Positions 1-8,776 are shown, counted from the first letter of the stretch. The stretch: DNA of 64,000 bases from Candidatus Obscuribacterales bacterium (GCA_020054205.1 JAGVLS010000010.1:1-64000); one strand, 5' to 3'. A program made the numbers and translations. Notes: generated from the letters alone by a model not told the origin.

Positions 1-1352
1 AGTTTAGCAGCAGGTTGACCTTCAACAGGTTGAACTTCTCTAGCAACGACACGTTGAGCAGGAGTAGGTTCAGGAGCATCGAGTTTAGCAGTAGGTTGAG
101 GTTTAACTTGAGGAGCATCAACTACGGCAGGAGCATCAACTACGGCAGGAGCATCAACTACGGCAGCAGGTTCCGGAGCATCGAGTTTAGCAACTCTTGG
201 ATTTGTGTCAACTGGAGCACTTGCAGGTTCTCCTGGTTTTTTTGTTACTGGTGGTTTTGGATTAAGATTATCTGGGAGAGCATCGGCAACGTTTGGATTA
301 CCATCGGGAACAATGTCTGCTTGTCCTGGTCTTCTTGCTGCTGGACCTCTTGGATTTGTTGGTTGTCCTGGTACTAATCTTGGACGTTCACCTAATGTAG
401 GTAAATCTGCATTTGGTCCTAGAGCACCACCTGCACCTTGTCGTCGTAATAAATTAACTGGGCCATTGGTGCCACCATTTAGACTTAGTGCAGCTATATC
501 ATCAACTGCACCTACACCAACATTTATATCTCCAGCGTTAGCGCCTATATTTAATTTGTTGTTAGGATTAGAGAATCCACCTTCAGGTACATCTAATCCT
601 GGTGTTCTAGCAAGAGCGCCTTCACGTTTGAGTAGATTACCAGCTCCTGCTGCAATATCATCTGCAATTGGCATTGATAGTTCTGCAGAACCAATCATTT
701 TTTTAGTAACTGAAGCAGTTTCCCCAAGTCTAGCAATATTAGCTGCTGAACTTCTTTCCATAATTCCAGCTTCAACTAAACCTTGTGCAGCATTATCACC
801 AGTTTTTACAAGGCTTTTTACTCCATATCCTAATGTGAAGAGTGTTGTTCCGAGATTACCCAGTGCTCTACCACGTTCAGCGGATGTACCTTCTGTAAGA
901 GATTTATAAGTAGATGAAGCCACATCAGCCGTCATTCTTTTAATGCCTTTATCTTGTACAGCATCAACTACTTTCTTTGTGTCTTTAATTGCAAGTGCAG
1001 GATTTAAAGCCCAATCAAGTCCTGTTGAAATCATATTTAATACGTTTGTGCCAGCACCTTCAGCTATACCTCTTGTATAAGCTAGTGCTCCATTATCAGT
1101 AGGCTTTTTGTTTTCTGGTTTTACTGGTGCATCTGCTACTGATTGAGAAAGTGTAGAAAGATCATTCTTTTGTTTGTCTGTTGTATAAAAAGCAAGAAGA
1201 GATAGACCCCCTTCATTTTGTTGATTTGGTCTTGTATCACCTTCAGCCCTATTATCTTCACCTTCTGTGGATGAAGGTGAAGTGTCCACTTCGTCTAGAT
1301 TGGAAACATCTGACGATGGTTTATTTTTAGAATTATCATTGAGTTCGGACAT
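1..1352 (-). CDS. Large Ala/Pro-rich protein, C-terminal part beyond the window (partial)
   Basis: The minus strand is open from an ATG at 1352 to the window edge, giving at least 450 residues. It starts MSELNDNSKNKPSSD. The first 60 residues are a Ser/Asp/Glu-rich disordered tail. Residues of about 90-200 are Gly/Ala-rich and helical (GRALGNLGTTLFTLGYGVKSL), similar in style to the linker region before the toxin domain in some polymorphic toxins. From about residue 330 the protein is Pro/Ala/Val-rich with 6-residue repeats AVVDAP (three perfect copies) and AKLDAP. No signal peptide, catalytic motif or clear Shine-Dalgarno site is visible. The plus-strand reading of this stretch is low-complexity and looks like a shadow. 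The family is not recognised; a secreted or surface-linked protein or the front part of a toxin is possible, but the informative C-terminus is missing. Confidence 0.7.
   Translation of the reverse strand, partial: MSELNDNSKNKPSSDVSNLDEVDTSPSSTEGEDNRAEGDTRPNQQNEGGLSLLAFYTTDKQKNDLSTLSQSVADAPVKPENKKPTDNGALAYTRGIAEGAGTNVLNMISTGLDWALNPALAIKDTKKVVDAVQDKGIKRMTADVASSTYKSLTEGTSAERGRALGNLGTTLFTLGYGVKSLVKTGDNAAQGLVEAGIMERSSAANIARLGETASVTKKMIGSAELSMPIADDIAAGAGNLLKREGALARTPGLDVPEGGFSNPNNKLNIGANAGDINVGVGAVDDIAALSLNGGTNGPVNLLRRQGAGGALGPNADLPTLGERPRLVPGQPTNPRGPAARRPGQADIVPDGNPNVADALPDNLNPKPPVTKKPGEPASAPVDTNPRVAKLDAPEPAAVVDAPAVVDAPAVVDAPQVKPQPTAKLDAPEPTPAQRVVAREVQPVEGQPAAK
112..165 (-). repeat. Three perfect 18-bp tandem repeats inside the partial gene
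   Basis: The unit GGAGCATCAACTACGGCA occurs three times head to tail (112-129, 130-147, 148-165). On the coding minus strand it encodes AVVDAP. A related 18-nt unit (GGAGCATCGAGTTTAGCA, encoding AKLDAP) occurs at 73-90 and 175-192, flanking the array. Perfect DNA identity between copies suggests recent slippage expansion, so copy number may vary between strains. Confidence 0.9.
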
Positions 1353-1684
1353 AAAAGGAATTATTAATTGTTACTGCTGAATTGACCTGCTATTGAGTCT
1401 ATACAAATGAAGTGCTCCCTGGACACACAAAGCCTATATTTCATGAGCATATATCTTAAATTCATCGAAAAAAATGCGGAAAATACGTAGTCTATGATGT
1501 GCTTAAAATACGTTTATACGCAAATTAACTCCTGATGCGGCTTAATTGTTAAATGCCACATTTGTAAAAGCCTCAAACTATTACCGGGCAATGCTTTTAG
1601 AGCTCGGTTTATCATTGGTGTACATCTTCGCTAAAATAAGGTGATAATAGACACTTATAGAATTAAGGTATATAAGCATTAAAT
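1353..1684. other. Intergenic region without recognised gene
   Basis: This 332-base gap lies between the divergent starts of the partial Ala/Pro-rich gene and cysE, so it must carry promoters for both directions. I see no convincing -35/-10 pair, no RNA gene and no long inverted repeat. A GATAAT-like -10 sits at 1643-1648 without a good -35. Confidence 0.5.
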
Positions 1685-2446
1685 ATGAGCTTAAAAGAAG
1701 AAATAGATAACATTATGAACAAAGACCCAGCCGCACGAAGCGCACTAGAAGTCGTTCTTTGTTATCCTGGTTTTCATGCTTTAATAATTTATCGCATTGC
1801 AAATTGGTTTTGGCTAAAACGCTTTTACACATTTGCTCGCCTTATTTCTCATATTGGTCGAATACAGACAGGGATAGAGATACATCCTGGTGCACAAATA
1901 GGCAAAAGAGTATTTATTGATCATGGTATGGGAGTGGTAGTGGGAGAAACTACTATCATTGGTGATGATGTTGTAATTTATCAAGGTGTGACACTAGGGG
2001 CAGGATCAGATGCTCGAGGTGGATTTAAAACAAGAGGGAAAAAACGTCATCCCACTTTAGGTAAAGGCGTAATTGTTGGCAGTGGTGCTGAAATTCAAGG
2101 ACCAGTAATTATTGGGGACAATGTTCAAGTAGCCTCTGGTTCTATTGTGCTTAAAGACGTACCAGAAAATTCAATAGTAGTTGGTGTTCCGGGAAGGGTT
2201 ATATATCAGGATGGTAAACGAGTTGATGGTCCAGTGCCTGATATTGAAGCACAAGCTATTAAAGCATTGAAAGATCAAATGACTGAGCTTAGCCATAAAA
2301 TAAATGCCTTAATGGCTGCAACTGGCGTTTCAGAAGTCCAAGTTAATCAATCTTCAAAGAATAAAGAAAATTCTGAGATGACAATAGATGAACAAAGTAT
2401 ACTAAATGACCCTGTTGATGTATTTCTTCATGGGGCAGGAATTTAG
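1685..2446 (+). CDS. cysE: Serine O-acetyltransferase
   Basis: Makes O-acetylserine from serine and acetyl-CoA, the first step of cysteine synthesis, in the cytosol. The 253-residue protein has an N-terminal helical part followed by a left-handed beta-helix of hexapeptide repeats. The signature block IEIHPGAQIG, FIDHGMGVVVGET and KKRHPTLG contains the family's active-site histidines (DH and RHP). It matches the short bacterial/cyanobacterial EpsC/SrpH type. The loop between VTLGAG and KRHP is about six residues longer than in Bacillus CysE. The last 70 residues add a charged, probably coiled-coil tail. An AAGG site lies 16 bases before the ATG, so the ribosome site is weak. Assignment is secure. 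Confidence 0.95.
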   Translation: MSLKEEIDNIMNKDPAARSALEVVLCYPGFHALIIYRIANWFWLKRFYTFARLISHIGRIQTGIEIHPGAQIGKRVFIDHGMGVVVGETTIIGDDVVIYQGVTLGAGSDARGGFKTRGKKRHPTLGKGVIVGSGAEIQGPVIIGDNVQVASGSIVLKDVPENSIVVGVPGRVIYQDGKRVDGPVPDIEAQAIKALKDQMTELSHKINALMAATGVSEVQVNQSSKNKENSEMTIDEQSILNDPVDVFLHGAGI

Positions 2447-2540
2447 TGAATGCGGTAATAGGTGCAAAACAAAGGTAAAATAAGCTAACAGAACGCTAAT
2501 AGTTGTTAAGAAGCTAACTGAAATAAGGAACGGTTTATCA

Positions 2541-2771
2541 ATGGCAGAACTTGAAACAGCATTTTCAACACTTACAGACGTGCTATCAACTACGGAAAAA
2601 GAAATTGGTGAGGAAGTTAAGGTTATTGAGCAACAAATTCAACAACTTCAAGATCGCATTGTTGAGCTAAATTCACGGCAACAAACATTGGTGCACGATC
2701 GTGAGTCGATAGGCGATATGTACAAGAGATACTGTCAAAGCGATAGCGAAGGAAAGGCAGTAGAGTTTTAA
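2541..2771 (+). CDS. Small coiled-coil protein of unknown function
   Basis: A 76-residue acidic protein that is nearly all helix. Residues 15-55 show a heptad pattern of I/L/V with many E and Q (EIGEEVKVIEQQIQQLQDRI), typical of a coiled coil. AAGGAACGG lies about 10 bases before the ATG. Only 15 bases separate it from the zinc-ribbon membrane protein that follows, so the two are probably co-transcribed. There are no catalytic motifs and no membrane segment. Function unknown; a structural or adaptor role is possible. Confidence 0.75.
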   Translation: MAELETAFSTLTDVLSTTEKEIGEEVKVIEQQIQQLQDRIVELNSRQQTLVHDRESIGDMYKRYCQSDSEGKAVEF

Positions 2772-2786
2772 TTCTACCTGTAGATT

Positions 2787-3146
2787 ATGTCAACTATAAT
2801 ATGTCCGTTTTGTGGTGAGCCAACAAATTTATCATTGAAATTCTGTGTTTCTTGTGGCAGGGCAGTAACGCAAGCTGACTTACAAAAAGCTGGATTGAAA
2901 ATCCCTAAAGCAACAGATGTTGTTGTAAGACATGACGACGGTGGGCATACAGCATTTAAATTATCTAGAAAGTCTTATAGTATCCATAGAGCAATAAGAC
3001 ATTTCTTTTTTACTAGCTCTACAGTTCTGATGCTGGTCTTAGTTTATTACATTACAATGCGTTTTATTTTGCATCAGCATTTGCCAGGCAATATTGATGC
3101 AAAATTATCAGAATTTTTAAGCCGTTACATAACATTTCCCAAGTAA
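2787..3146 (+). CDS. Zinc-ribbon membrane protein
   Basis: A 119-residue protein with an N-terminal zinc ribbon (ICPFCGEP followed by FCVSCGRA, two CxxC pairs, residues 6-24), a basic linker, one transmembrane helix at about residues 72-94 and a short tail. This double-CxxC plus membrane layout is shared with the protein at 28059-28556. The ribbon would lie on the cytosolic side by the positive-inside rule. The 3' end overlaps the convergent acyl-CoA dehydrogenase-like gene by 30 bases. Function unknown. Confidence 0.8.
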   Translation: MSTIICPFCGEPTNLSLKFCVSCGRAVTQADLQKAGLKIPKATDVVVRHDDGGHTAFKLSRKSYSIHRAIRHFFFTSSTVLMLVLVYYITMRFILHQHLPGNIDAKLSEFLSRYITFPK

Positions 3147-4235
3147 ATCATTTGCTTTATTACATTGGGTTTCTAATACTTTAGAGTCGCGCATTAGTTT
3201 TTCTACTGGGTATTCTCGAGAATATCCATAACCACCAAAAATTTGTACGGCATCAATTGCGATTTTTACGGCTGCATCTGTAGCAAAAGATTGACTAACT
3301 AGAGAATGGTAAAGACTAGGTTCGTTATTATCAATTAGCCAAGCAGCCTTACGGTATAAAAGGCGAGATGCCTCAATATTTTTTGCCATATCGGCAAGCA
3401 TGAAGCTTATAGCCTGATAATTAGCAATTGCTTGACCAAAAGTTTTTCTTTCTTTTGCGTATGTAATTGAATGATGTAGAGCGGATTTTGCTAGGCCAGT
3501 TGCTTGGGCAGCTATGTATGGACTTATTACAGTTTGTAATTGCTTGCTAATGATTAAGCCTTCTGATTCTTTGCCAATTAAATAAGTATTGTCTAGTTCT
3601 ATATTTTTAAAAGAAACACTTTTCAAATCTGCCGTTTTGCGACCTAGTGTTGTCACTTTATCTTGAGCTAAATAACCATTTATAGATGTAGGAATGATGA
3701 AAGGAGAAAAGTCGTTATTTTCAATATTTTTTCCTAGTACATATATCCATTTACCTGCGCTAGCATTAAGAACTGGTGCAGCACCATTTAGCACATAATT
3801 ATTTTTGTTGCGTTTGTACGTGATTGGATATGATTCTGTTTCAATTTCACTAGGCGGAATTAAAGAATAGCCAGCCAATGAAAATTCACTAGTAAGAGAA
3901 TTGAAATAAGTTTCTTTTTGCTTATCATTACCGGCTAATAACACCAATGATATGAAAGCATGATTCGCCTCAAAAGATGCACTAATGCCAGTGCATCCTG
4001 ATGCTATTTCTTCCACAATTAAACATGCTTCGTAGTTTTTAAAACCTGGTCCGCCATATTGCTCGGGAATAGTGACATTCATTAGTCCTAGCTGCCATGC
4101 GGTTTTGTAAATATCAATTGCTGGTTTGTTTTGTTCTTCAAAACTGTGTATGTGAGGAATAATTTCTTTCTGGCAAAAATTGAAAGCTAATTGCTGATAC
4201 TCTTTTTGTTCATCGTTTAAACAAAGATCCGCCAT
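3117..4235 (-). CDS. Acyl-CoA dehydrogenase-like protein with lost catalytic base
   Basis: The 372-residue protein has the full acyl-CoA dehydrogenase fold: N-terminal helical domain, middle beta domain, and C-terminal FAD/ETF-facing helices with ERKTFGQAIANYQ and FGGYGYSREYPVEKLMRDSK. Active members pass electrons from acyl-CoA to ETF, and etfAB lie at 17256-19056. Odd points: the segment after MRDSK, where medium- and short-chain enzymes carry the catalytic Glu in YEGT, reads VLETQCNKAN, placing Cys358 at the Glu site. The alternative Glu site used by isovaleryl-CoA and long-chain enzymes is also not Glu. The middle-domain TEPxAGSD motif is replaced by LIPPSEIETES. It is therefore either inactive or has a different reaction. 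Family membership is firm; the substrate is unknown. Confidence 0.88.
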   Translation of the reverse strand: MADLCLNDEQKEYQQLAFNFCQKEIIPHIHSFEEQNKPAIDIYKTAWQLGLMNVTIPEQYGGPGFKNYEACLIVEEIASGCTGISASFEANHAFISLVLLAGNDKQKETYFNSLTSEFSLAGYSLIPPSEIETESYPITYKRNKNNYVLNGAAPVLNASAGKWIYVLGKNIENNDFSPFIIPTSINGYLAQDKVTTLGRKTADLKSVSFKNIELDNTYLIGKESEGLIISKQLQTVISPYIAAQATGLAKSALHHSITYAKERKTFGQAIANYQAISFMLADMAKNIEASRLLYRKAAWLIDNNEPSLYHSLVSQSFATDAAVKIAIDAVQIFGGYGYSREYPVEKLMRDSKVLETQCNKANDLLGKCYVTA

Positions 4236-4359
4236 TTATGAAATATACCTCAATGATTAAAAACTATTTACTACCTATAGATATTCTGCAGAGAAAGCTA
4301 GTTCATGATAACCTAAAGAATGTTTTTATTTAGGTTACTATCAGGTTGTTTTATACATT

Positions 4360-5034
4360 ATGACAGTCTTAATTGCCCCTTCAATATTGTCTTGTGATTT
4401 TGCTAATTTAAAAGCTGAAATTGAAAAAGCTTATGAAGGCAAAGCTGATTGGATTCACGTAGATGTAATGGATGGACATTTTGTGCCCAATCTAACAATT
4501 GGTGCCCCAGTTGTTAAGAGTATAAAAAAATGCTCTAAATTGCCATTAGATGTGCATTTGATGATTACGGATCCAGATAGATATATAGAAGATTTTGCTA
4601 AAGCAGGAGCGAACTATTTAACAGTGCATGCTGAGGCTTGCACGCATTTACAAAGGACACTTTCTCATATCCGTTCAATGGGACTTAAAGCAGGTGTAGC
4701 TTTAAATCCAGCAACCAACCCAAATGTATTGCAATATGTGCTTGATGATATTGATTTAGTTTTGGTAATGTCTGTCAATCCTGGTTTTGGTGGCCAAAGT
4801 TTTATTCATACAGCTGTGAATAAAATTGCTGTAATTAGACAAATGTTGGATAATTCAGGGCATAGTAATGTGCTTATATCCGTGGATGGAGGCATTAATA
4901 CTGAGACTGCAAAGCAAGTTGCCCAAGCGGGAGTAAATGTTTTAGTTGCAGGAAATAGTATTTACGGAAGTAATAATGTAAAAGAAGCAATTAAAAATTT
5001 GCGTGAAAGTGCGCTCGTCGGATCAAAAAATTAA
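4360..5034 (+). CDS. rpe: Ribulose-phosphate 3-epimerase
   Basis: Interconverts ribulose 5-phosphate and xylulose 5-phosphate in the pentose phosphate pathway. The 224-residue TIM barrel shows the hallmark strings IAPSILSCDFANL, VDVMDGHFVPNLTIG, DVHLMI, SVNPGFGGQSF and SVDGGIN, which hold the metal-binding His/Asp residues and the phosphate loop. Length is normal. It is followed 51 bases later by an exported protein in the same direction. Confidence 0.97.
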   Translation: MTVLIAPSILSCDFANLKAEIEKAYEGKADWIHVDVMDGHFVPNLTIGAPVVKSIKKCSKLPLDVHLMITDPDRYIEDFAKAGANYLTVHAEACTHLQRTLSHIRSMGLKAGVALNPATNPNVLQYVLDDIDLVLVMSVNPGFGGQSFIHTAVNKIAVIRQMLDNSGHSNVLISVDGGINTETAKQVAQAGVNVLVAGNSIYGSNNVKEAIKNLRESALVGSKN

Positions 5035-5085
5035 GATAGGCTCAAAGAAATAAGTAGGATTGAACTAAGGTATTAGGAGTTGAAG

Positions 5086-5637
5086 ATGATAAAGACAGTT
5101 TTTACAAGCTTGCTAGTTTGGTGTTTATTGGCACCAAGTGCATTTTCTGCTTCTGATGATTCTGATTGGATTAAAGATACATCTGATATTGGCCGCAGCA
5201 ATAATGGTGTCATCAGATCTGATCAATTTCTTGAATTGGGTGTAGCGAGTGCTAGTTGTCTTCAATTAGAAGGTGAAGCATCTTTACGTCAAGGTAATTT
5301 AGATAGAGCTATTACAGTATTGCAAAAGTCTGTTGAGCAAGCACCATTAGATATGGACAAACGAATTTTATATGCAGGCGCCCTAGAGAAAAAACTTATG
5401 ATGCAAGAAAAAAGAGATCCTCGCTTGTTTAATTTCATAGTTAAGCAATGGCTTTTTGTTGTGAAGAAATCAGAATTTGTTGATCAATCAGCTCAAGGCA
5501 GAGGACATTTGATGAATCTTGTTGGAAGAGCACCAAGGATGTGGGAAAAACCATCGAAGTATTTGGCTCAAGTTTTAATACCAGAAGATGATTCACAAGA
5601 AGTAGTTTTAGGTAAAAAACAAATCGCTGAGAAATAA
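5086..5637 (+). CDS. Exported TPR-like protein
   Basis: The protein starts at ATG 5086, chosen because TAGGAG ends six bases upstream; an in-frame TTG at 5080 is abutted by that site and is unlikely. The 183-residue product begins with a Sec-type signal peptide (MIKTVFTSLLVWCLLAPSAFSA, cleavage after about residue 21). Residues 55-95 form a tetratricopeptide-like helix pair (EASLRQGNLDRAITVLQKS). It is probably a periplasmic protein-interaction module. It ends two bases before the stop of the convergent membrane-protein gene. Function unknown. Confidence 0.8.
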   Translation: MIKTVFTSLLVWCLLAPSAFSASDDSDWIKDTSDIGRSNNGVIRSDQFLELGVASASCLQLEGEASLRQGNLDRAITVLQKSVEQAPLDMDKRILYAGALEKKLMMQEKRDPRLFNFIVKQWLFVVKKSEFVDQSAQGRGHLMNLVGRAPRMWEKPSKYLAQVLIPEDDSQEVVLGKKQIAEK

Positions 5638-5639
5638 CT

Positions 5640-6080
5640 TTATTTGTTGGTGTTTTTGTTTCTCTTCACCAAAAATAAAGTAGTGTTTTTAAATAAGCGT
5701 ATTAAGCCATATAAAATTGCGACTACGCCAAAATACATCCATGTAAATGGTGCATGGTAGTCAGCAATGTGCTTTTTTACGGTGATGATATCATTAGGAA
5801 ATTCATTGTTTGGTATGTAAGAAGATAGAAGTAAAAAGAAGCCGATAATTGTATTTAAAACACCAAAGACAAGCCACGGCCAGCTTGGGCTATAAATAAA
5901 TAGCAAAGGAATAAACCCAGCTAAAAGTACAGCATCGGGCATCCAAATAAAACTAGATTGTGGTGGTATGGCAAAAGCTAAAGCAAAGGCTAATAACCAG
6001 ATAATTGTAGATAGTATTGCTGCAATTTTTTTTGCCTTTCCTTGTTTTTTCGTTCTTGTATTTGTTTGATCAGATTGCAT
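5640..6080 (-). CDS. Small polytopic membrane protein
   Basis: A 146-residue protein with a basic, Lys-rich N-terminus and four hydrophobic segments at about residues 20-40, 48-64, 68-90 and 114-130, ending in a Lys/Asn-rich tail. No known motif was recognised. It lies eight bases downstream of the TOPRIM gene on the same strand, suggesting one transcript. Function unknown. Confidence 0.75.
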   Translation of the reverse strand: MQSDQTNTRTKKQGKAKKIAAILSTIIWLLAFALAFAIPPQSSFIWMPDAVLLAGFIPLLFIYSPSWPWLVFGVLNTIIGFFLLLSSYIPNNEFPNDIITVKKHIADYHAPFTWMYFGVVAILYGLIRLFKNTTLFLVKRNKNTNK

Positions 6081-6088
6081 ATTAGTCT

Positions 6089-7294
6089 CTATTTTAAAAC
6101 TATAGATTGGCTAGTAATTGCTTTTTGTTTTATAGCAAATGAATGAATCAGTTTGACTAAAGCTTTTGCTTGTTCTGGGACTTCATTAGTATTGCTTAGA
6201 TTGTCTTTGATAAAATTAGCAAAACCTATTTTATCAAATTTTCCTAGCGCTCTTATTTGCCAAATATTATCGAGTGCTAGTATGCGACGCTTGGCAGACA
6301 ATGTAGCAATTTCTTCTTCGGTAATTAAATTAGTTATCTCTTGTATGCTGAGAAATCTATTTACGTATTCAATTAAAAAGCTTACTGGGAAAATATCTTC
6401 AATTTCACCTTCTTGCCAAACATGCATAAAATCGGTTGGGCGTAGAGCATCTTTTACTAATTCAATTTCGCTTTTGGCATCATGATCTAGAATGGTAATT
6501 ATTGGTAATTTGGTTATTTCTTTTAACACAAGAAATTTTTTCAATAATTGTTTTGAACCACCGCAAGGAATTATACATATTGCTGGATCTGTGAAGCTAG
6601 CATTTAATTGCTTAGCAAAATGTGGCAATAAAATCTCTTCAGTGGGACCTTCAACTAAAACAATTAATTGAGGAAGAAAACCGGCAGGAAGCCTTGAGCG
6701 CCATTTATTTAAGAGCTGACTAAATTCATTATGTGCATTTATGTATTTCTCTATAGTCAAACTTGTTTTTATTTTGGACAATTTATTTAAGTATTCAATG
6801 ATAAAATTTGCTCTTACATCTTGTGACCAAGGTCCACTATCTTTTACTGTATGCCAATCTGGTACTGATTCGCTTGCATGTACAAGCCATTTTTTTTCAG
6901 GTTCAGATAGTTGTAATTGGCTAAAAAGCAAATTAGATTCAGTTTTTATTTCATTATTGAAAGAAGCCGACCATAATTGAAATGCTATAGGTGTAAACCG
7001 GAATATATCTTCCATAGCAAGAGAAAAATTTAAAAGTTGAGAATCTATATTGTTTTTAGATCTTGATCCAAATATTTGTTTGAAAAAATAGTTTTTTTCA
7101 GATGGAGAATAATTAGCTAGCCTAATCGCTTTACCATTTTTATTATTTATATAACGGCTGAGAATTTCTTCCAAACGCTCATAACGATTGAGTGGTTCAT
7201 CAAATATTAGTAAGCGATTGAGGCAAAACCAGATTTGTTCTTGTGTTGGTTTTATAAATTCTAGCGCTTGAAAACTGGATTTACCTGGAAGCAT
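6089..7294 (-). CDS. TOPRIM-domain protein related to OLD-family nucleases, without an ATPase domain
   Basis: The 401-residue protein has an unrecognised helical N-terminal half. A TOPRIM fold follows at about residues 208-310: LIVLVEGPTEEILLPHFA supplies the invariant Glu, then IPCGGSKQLLKKF, then ILDHDAKSE supplies the DxD acids, then WQEGEIEDIFP. These match the metal-binding core of OLD-type (overcoming lysogenization defect) nucleases, which cleave or nick DNA. OLD proteins normally carry an N-terminal ABC ATPase with a P-loop; none is seen here. It is divergent from the MATE gene and heads a two-gene unit with a membrane protein. A nuclease or defence role is possible but unproven. Confidence 0.75.
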   Translation of the reverse strand: MLPGKSSFQALEFIKPTQEQIWFCLNRLLIFDEPLNRYERLEEILSRYINNKNGKAIRLANYSPSEKNYFFKQIFGSRSKNNIDSQLLNFSLAMEDIFRFTPIAFQLWSASFNNEIKTESNLLFSQLQLSEPEKKWLVHASESVPDWHTVKDSGPWSQDVRANFIIEYLNKLSKIKTSLTIEKYINAHNEFSQLLNKWRSRLPAGFLPQLIVLVEGPTEEILLPHFAKQLNASFTDPAICIIPCGGSKQLLKKFLVLKEITKLPIITILDHDAKSEIELVKDALRPTDFMHVWQEGEIEDIFPVSFLIEYVNRFLSIQEITNLITEEEIATLSAKRRILALDNIWQIRALGKFDKIGFANFIKDNLSNTNEVPEQAKALVKLIHSFAIKQKAITSQSIVLK

Positions 7295-7363
7295 AATATG
7301 TGTAATTTACCATCTTGCCTTTATTAAAAAAACAGGTATCTTAGATATATTTGGTGGGTGAAT

Positions 7364-8776
7364 ATGAGTTATGTTTCTTTCGATGACAATGATGTTGTTA
7401 TCGATCCAAAATCCGATACTGCAGAAAGTGATGTCATTGTTAACGGCTCGCTTTGGTTTTCCATATGGTACATGACTTGGCCATTATTTATAAATATGAT
7501 TGCCATATCAGTTGCCAGTTTTGTTGATATTTGGGTTGCTGGTAAATTAGGTCCAGATTCGCAAGCTGCTATTGGCATAGCCGGGCAAGTTTGGTTTTTT
7601 ATGATTATGCTTGCAGTAGCATTATCGGCTGGCACCAATGCGCTTGTTAGTCGCTTTTGGGGTGCACGAGACACAGATAATGCTGTTATTGCTGCTCGTC
7701 AATCATTAATATTTGCTATTTTATTTGGTTTTGTTTCAGCCTTAATAGGACTTCTTTGTGCACGTCCTTTACTTGCTGCCCTTGGTGCTTCTCCGTCGGT
7801 GCAAGAACTTGGCTGGCAATATATGAAATACGATATGTTGTCACAATTGCCAATGACAATTTTATGGGTATCAAATTCGATATTTCGTGCTAAAGGGGAT
7901 GCACGCACACCCATGATAATGATGGTGCTCATGATGGTAATGATCATTGCACTAGATATTGGATTATGTTTATGGCCTTTCAAAATTGGTATTGCTGGAA
8001 TTGGCATATCATGGTTTTTAGCTAGTTCTATCGGTGTGGCAATTTCATATTTTTGGCTTAAGTCTTCAGAATTAGGTGAATGTGTAAGGATAAAAGCAAT
8101 AAATTTTTCTTCTATTTCTATGGTTTGGTTAAAGCGTTTATTGGCAATAGGTATTCCAGCTTGTCTTAATGATTTATCGTGGGTGGGCAATAATTTTGTT
8201 CTTTTACTTATTTTTTCCCATATGAAAGATCCAACTTATTGTCAGGCAGCCTGGTCTATTGGACTAAGAGTAGAAGAAATGCTTTGTGGATTTCCAATGT
8301 ATGCTTTAGCATTGGCAGCAGCAACTATAGTTGGACAAAATCTTGGTGCTAATAAACCAGAGCGTGCTGAAGAAGCCGGTTGGAAAGTTGCATTTATTGG
8401 AGTGGTGATGAATGGAATTATTGCCCTAGCTTTGTTTTTTGGCGCTCATTTTGCTGCTACTCTTATGAGTAATAATGCTGTGGTAAGTTCTTATACATAC
8501 GAGTGTCTTAAAGTAATTGCTTTTTCTGAAATATTTGTTGCTATCTGGATTACATTGGGTGGGGCCATGCAAGGTGCTGGTTATACAAAAGCTCCAATGA
8601 TAGCGACAGTAATATGCTTAGCTTTAATTAGACTGCCTCTTTCTTGGTATTTAGGTGTGGTTGTTGGCATGGGACCAACTGGTGTTTGGTATAGCATTGC
8701 TCTTTCGTCAGTTCTTGTGGGCTTAATAGTTGCTTATCAATTTAAAAAAGGTAATTGGAAATTGCAGGCGGTTTAA
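7364..8776 (+). CDS. MATE-family multidrug/Na+ efflux transporter
   Basis: A membrane antiporter of the MATE family, exporting cationic compounds or organic solutes in exchange for Na+ or H+. About 470 residues with twelve hydrophobic segments in two similar halves. Family-like strings include LSAGTNALVSRFWGARD in the first half and ALAAATIVGQNLGANKPERA in the second. ATG 7364 is preferred over the in-frame GTG at 7358 because GGTG at 7353-7356 sits seven bases upstream of it. The gene is divergent from the TOPRIM gene with a gap of about 70 bases. The substrate cannot be told. Confidence 0.92.
   Translation: MSYVSFDDNDVVIDPKSDTAESDVIVNGSLWFSIWYMTWPLFINMIAISVASFVDIWVAGKLGPDSQAAIGIAGQVWFFMIMLAVALSAGTNALVSRFWGARDTDNAVIAARQSLIFAILFGFVSALIGLLCARPLLAALGASPSVQELGWQYMKYDMLSQLPMTILWVSNSIFRAKGDARTPMIMMVLMMVMIIALDIGLCLWPFKIGIAGIGISWFLASSIGVAISYFWLKSSELGECVRIKAINFSSISMVWLKRLLAIGIPACLNDLSWVGNNFVLLLIFSHMKDPTYCQAAWSIGLRVEEMLCGFPMYALALAAATIVGQNLGANKPERAEEAGWKVAFIGVVMNGIIALALFFGAHFAATLMSNNAVVSSYTYECLKVIAFSEIFVAIWITLGGAMQGAGYTKAPMIATVICLALIRLPLSWYLGVVVGMGPTGVWYSIALSSVLVGLIVAYQFKKGNWKLQAV

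Noticed and set aside
205-909. Plus-strand ORF of 234 codons, Pro/Ala/Ser-rich
   Set aside because: It is the antisense shadow of the minus-strand gene at 1-1352, which has a sensible start, repeats and codon use; the plus reading has no ribosome site.
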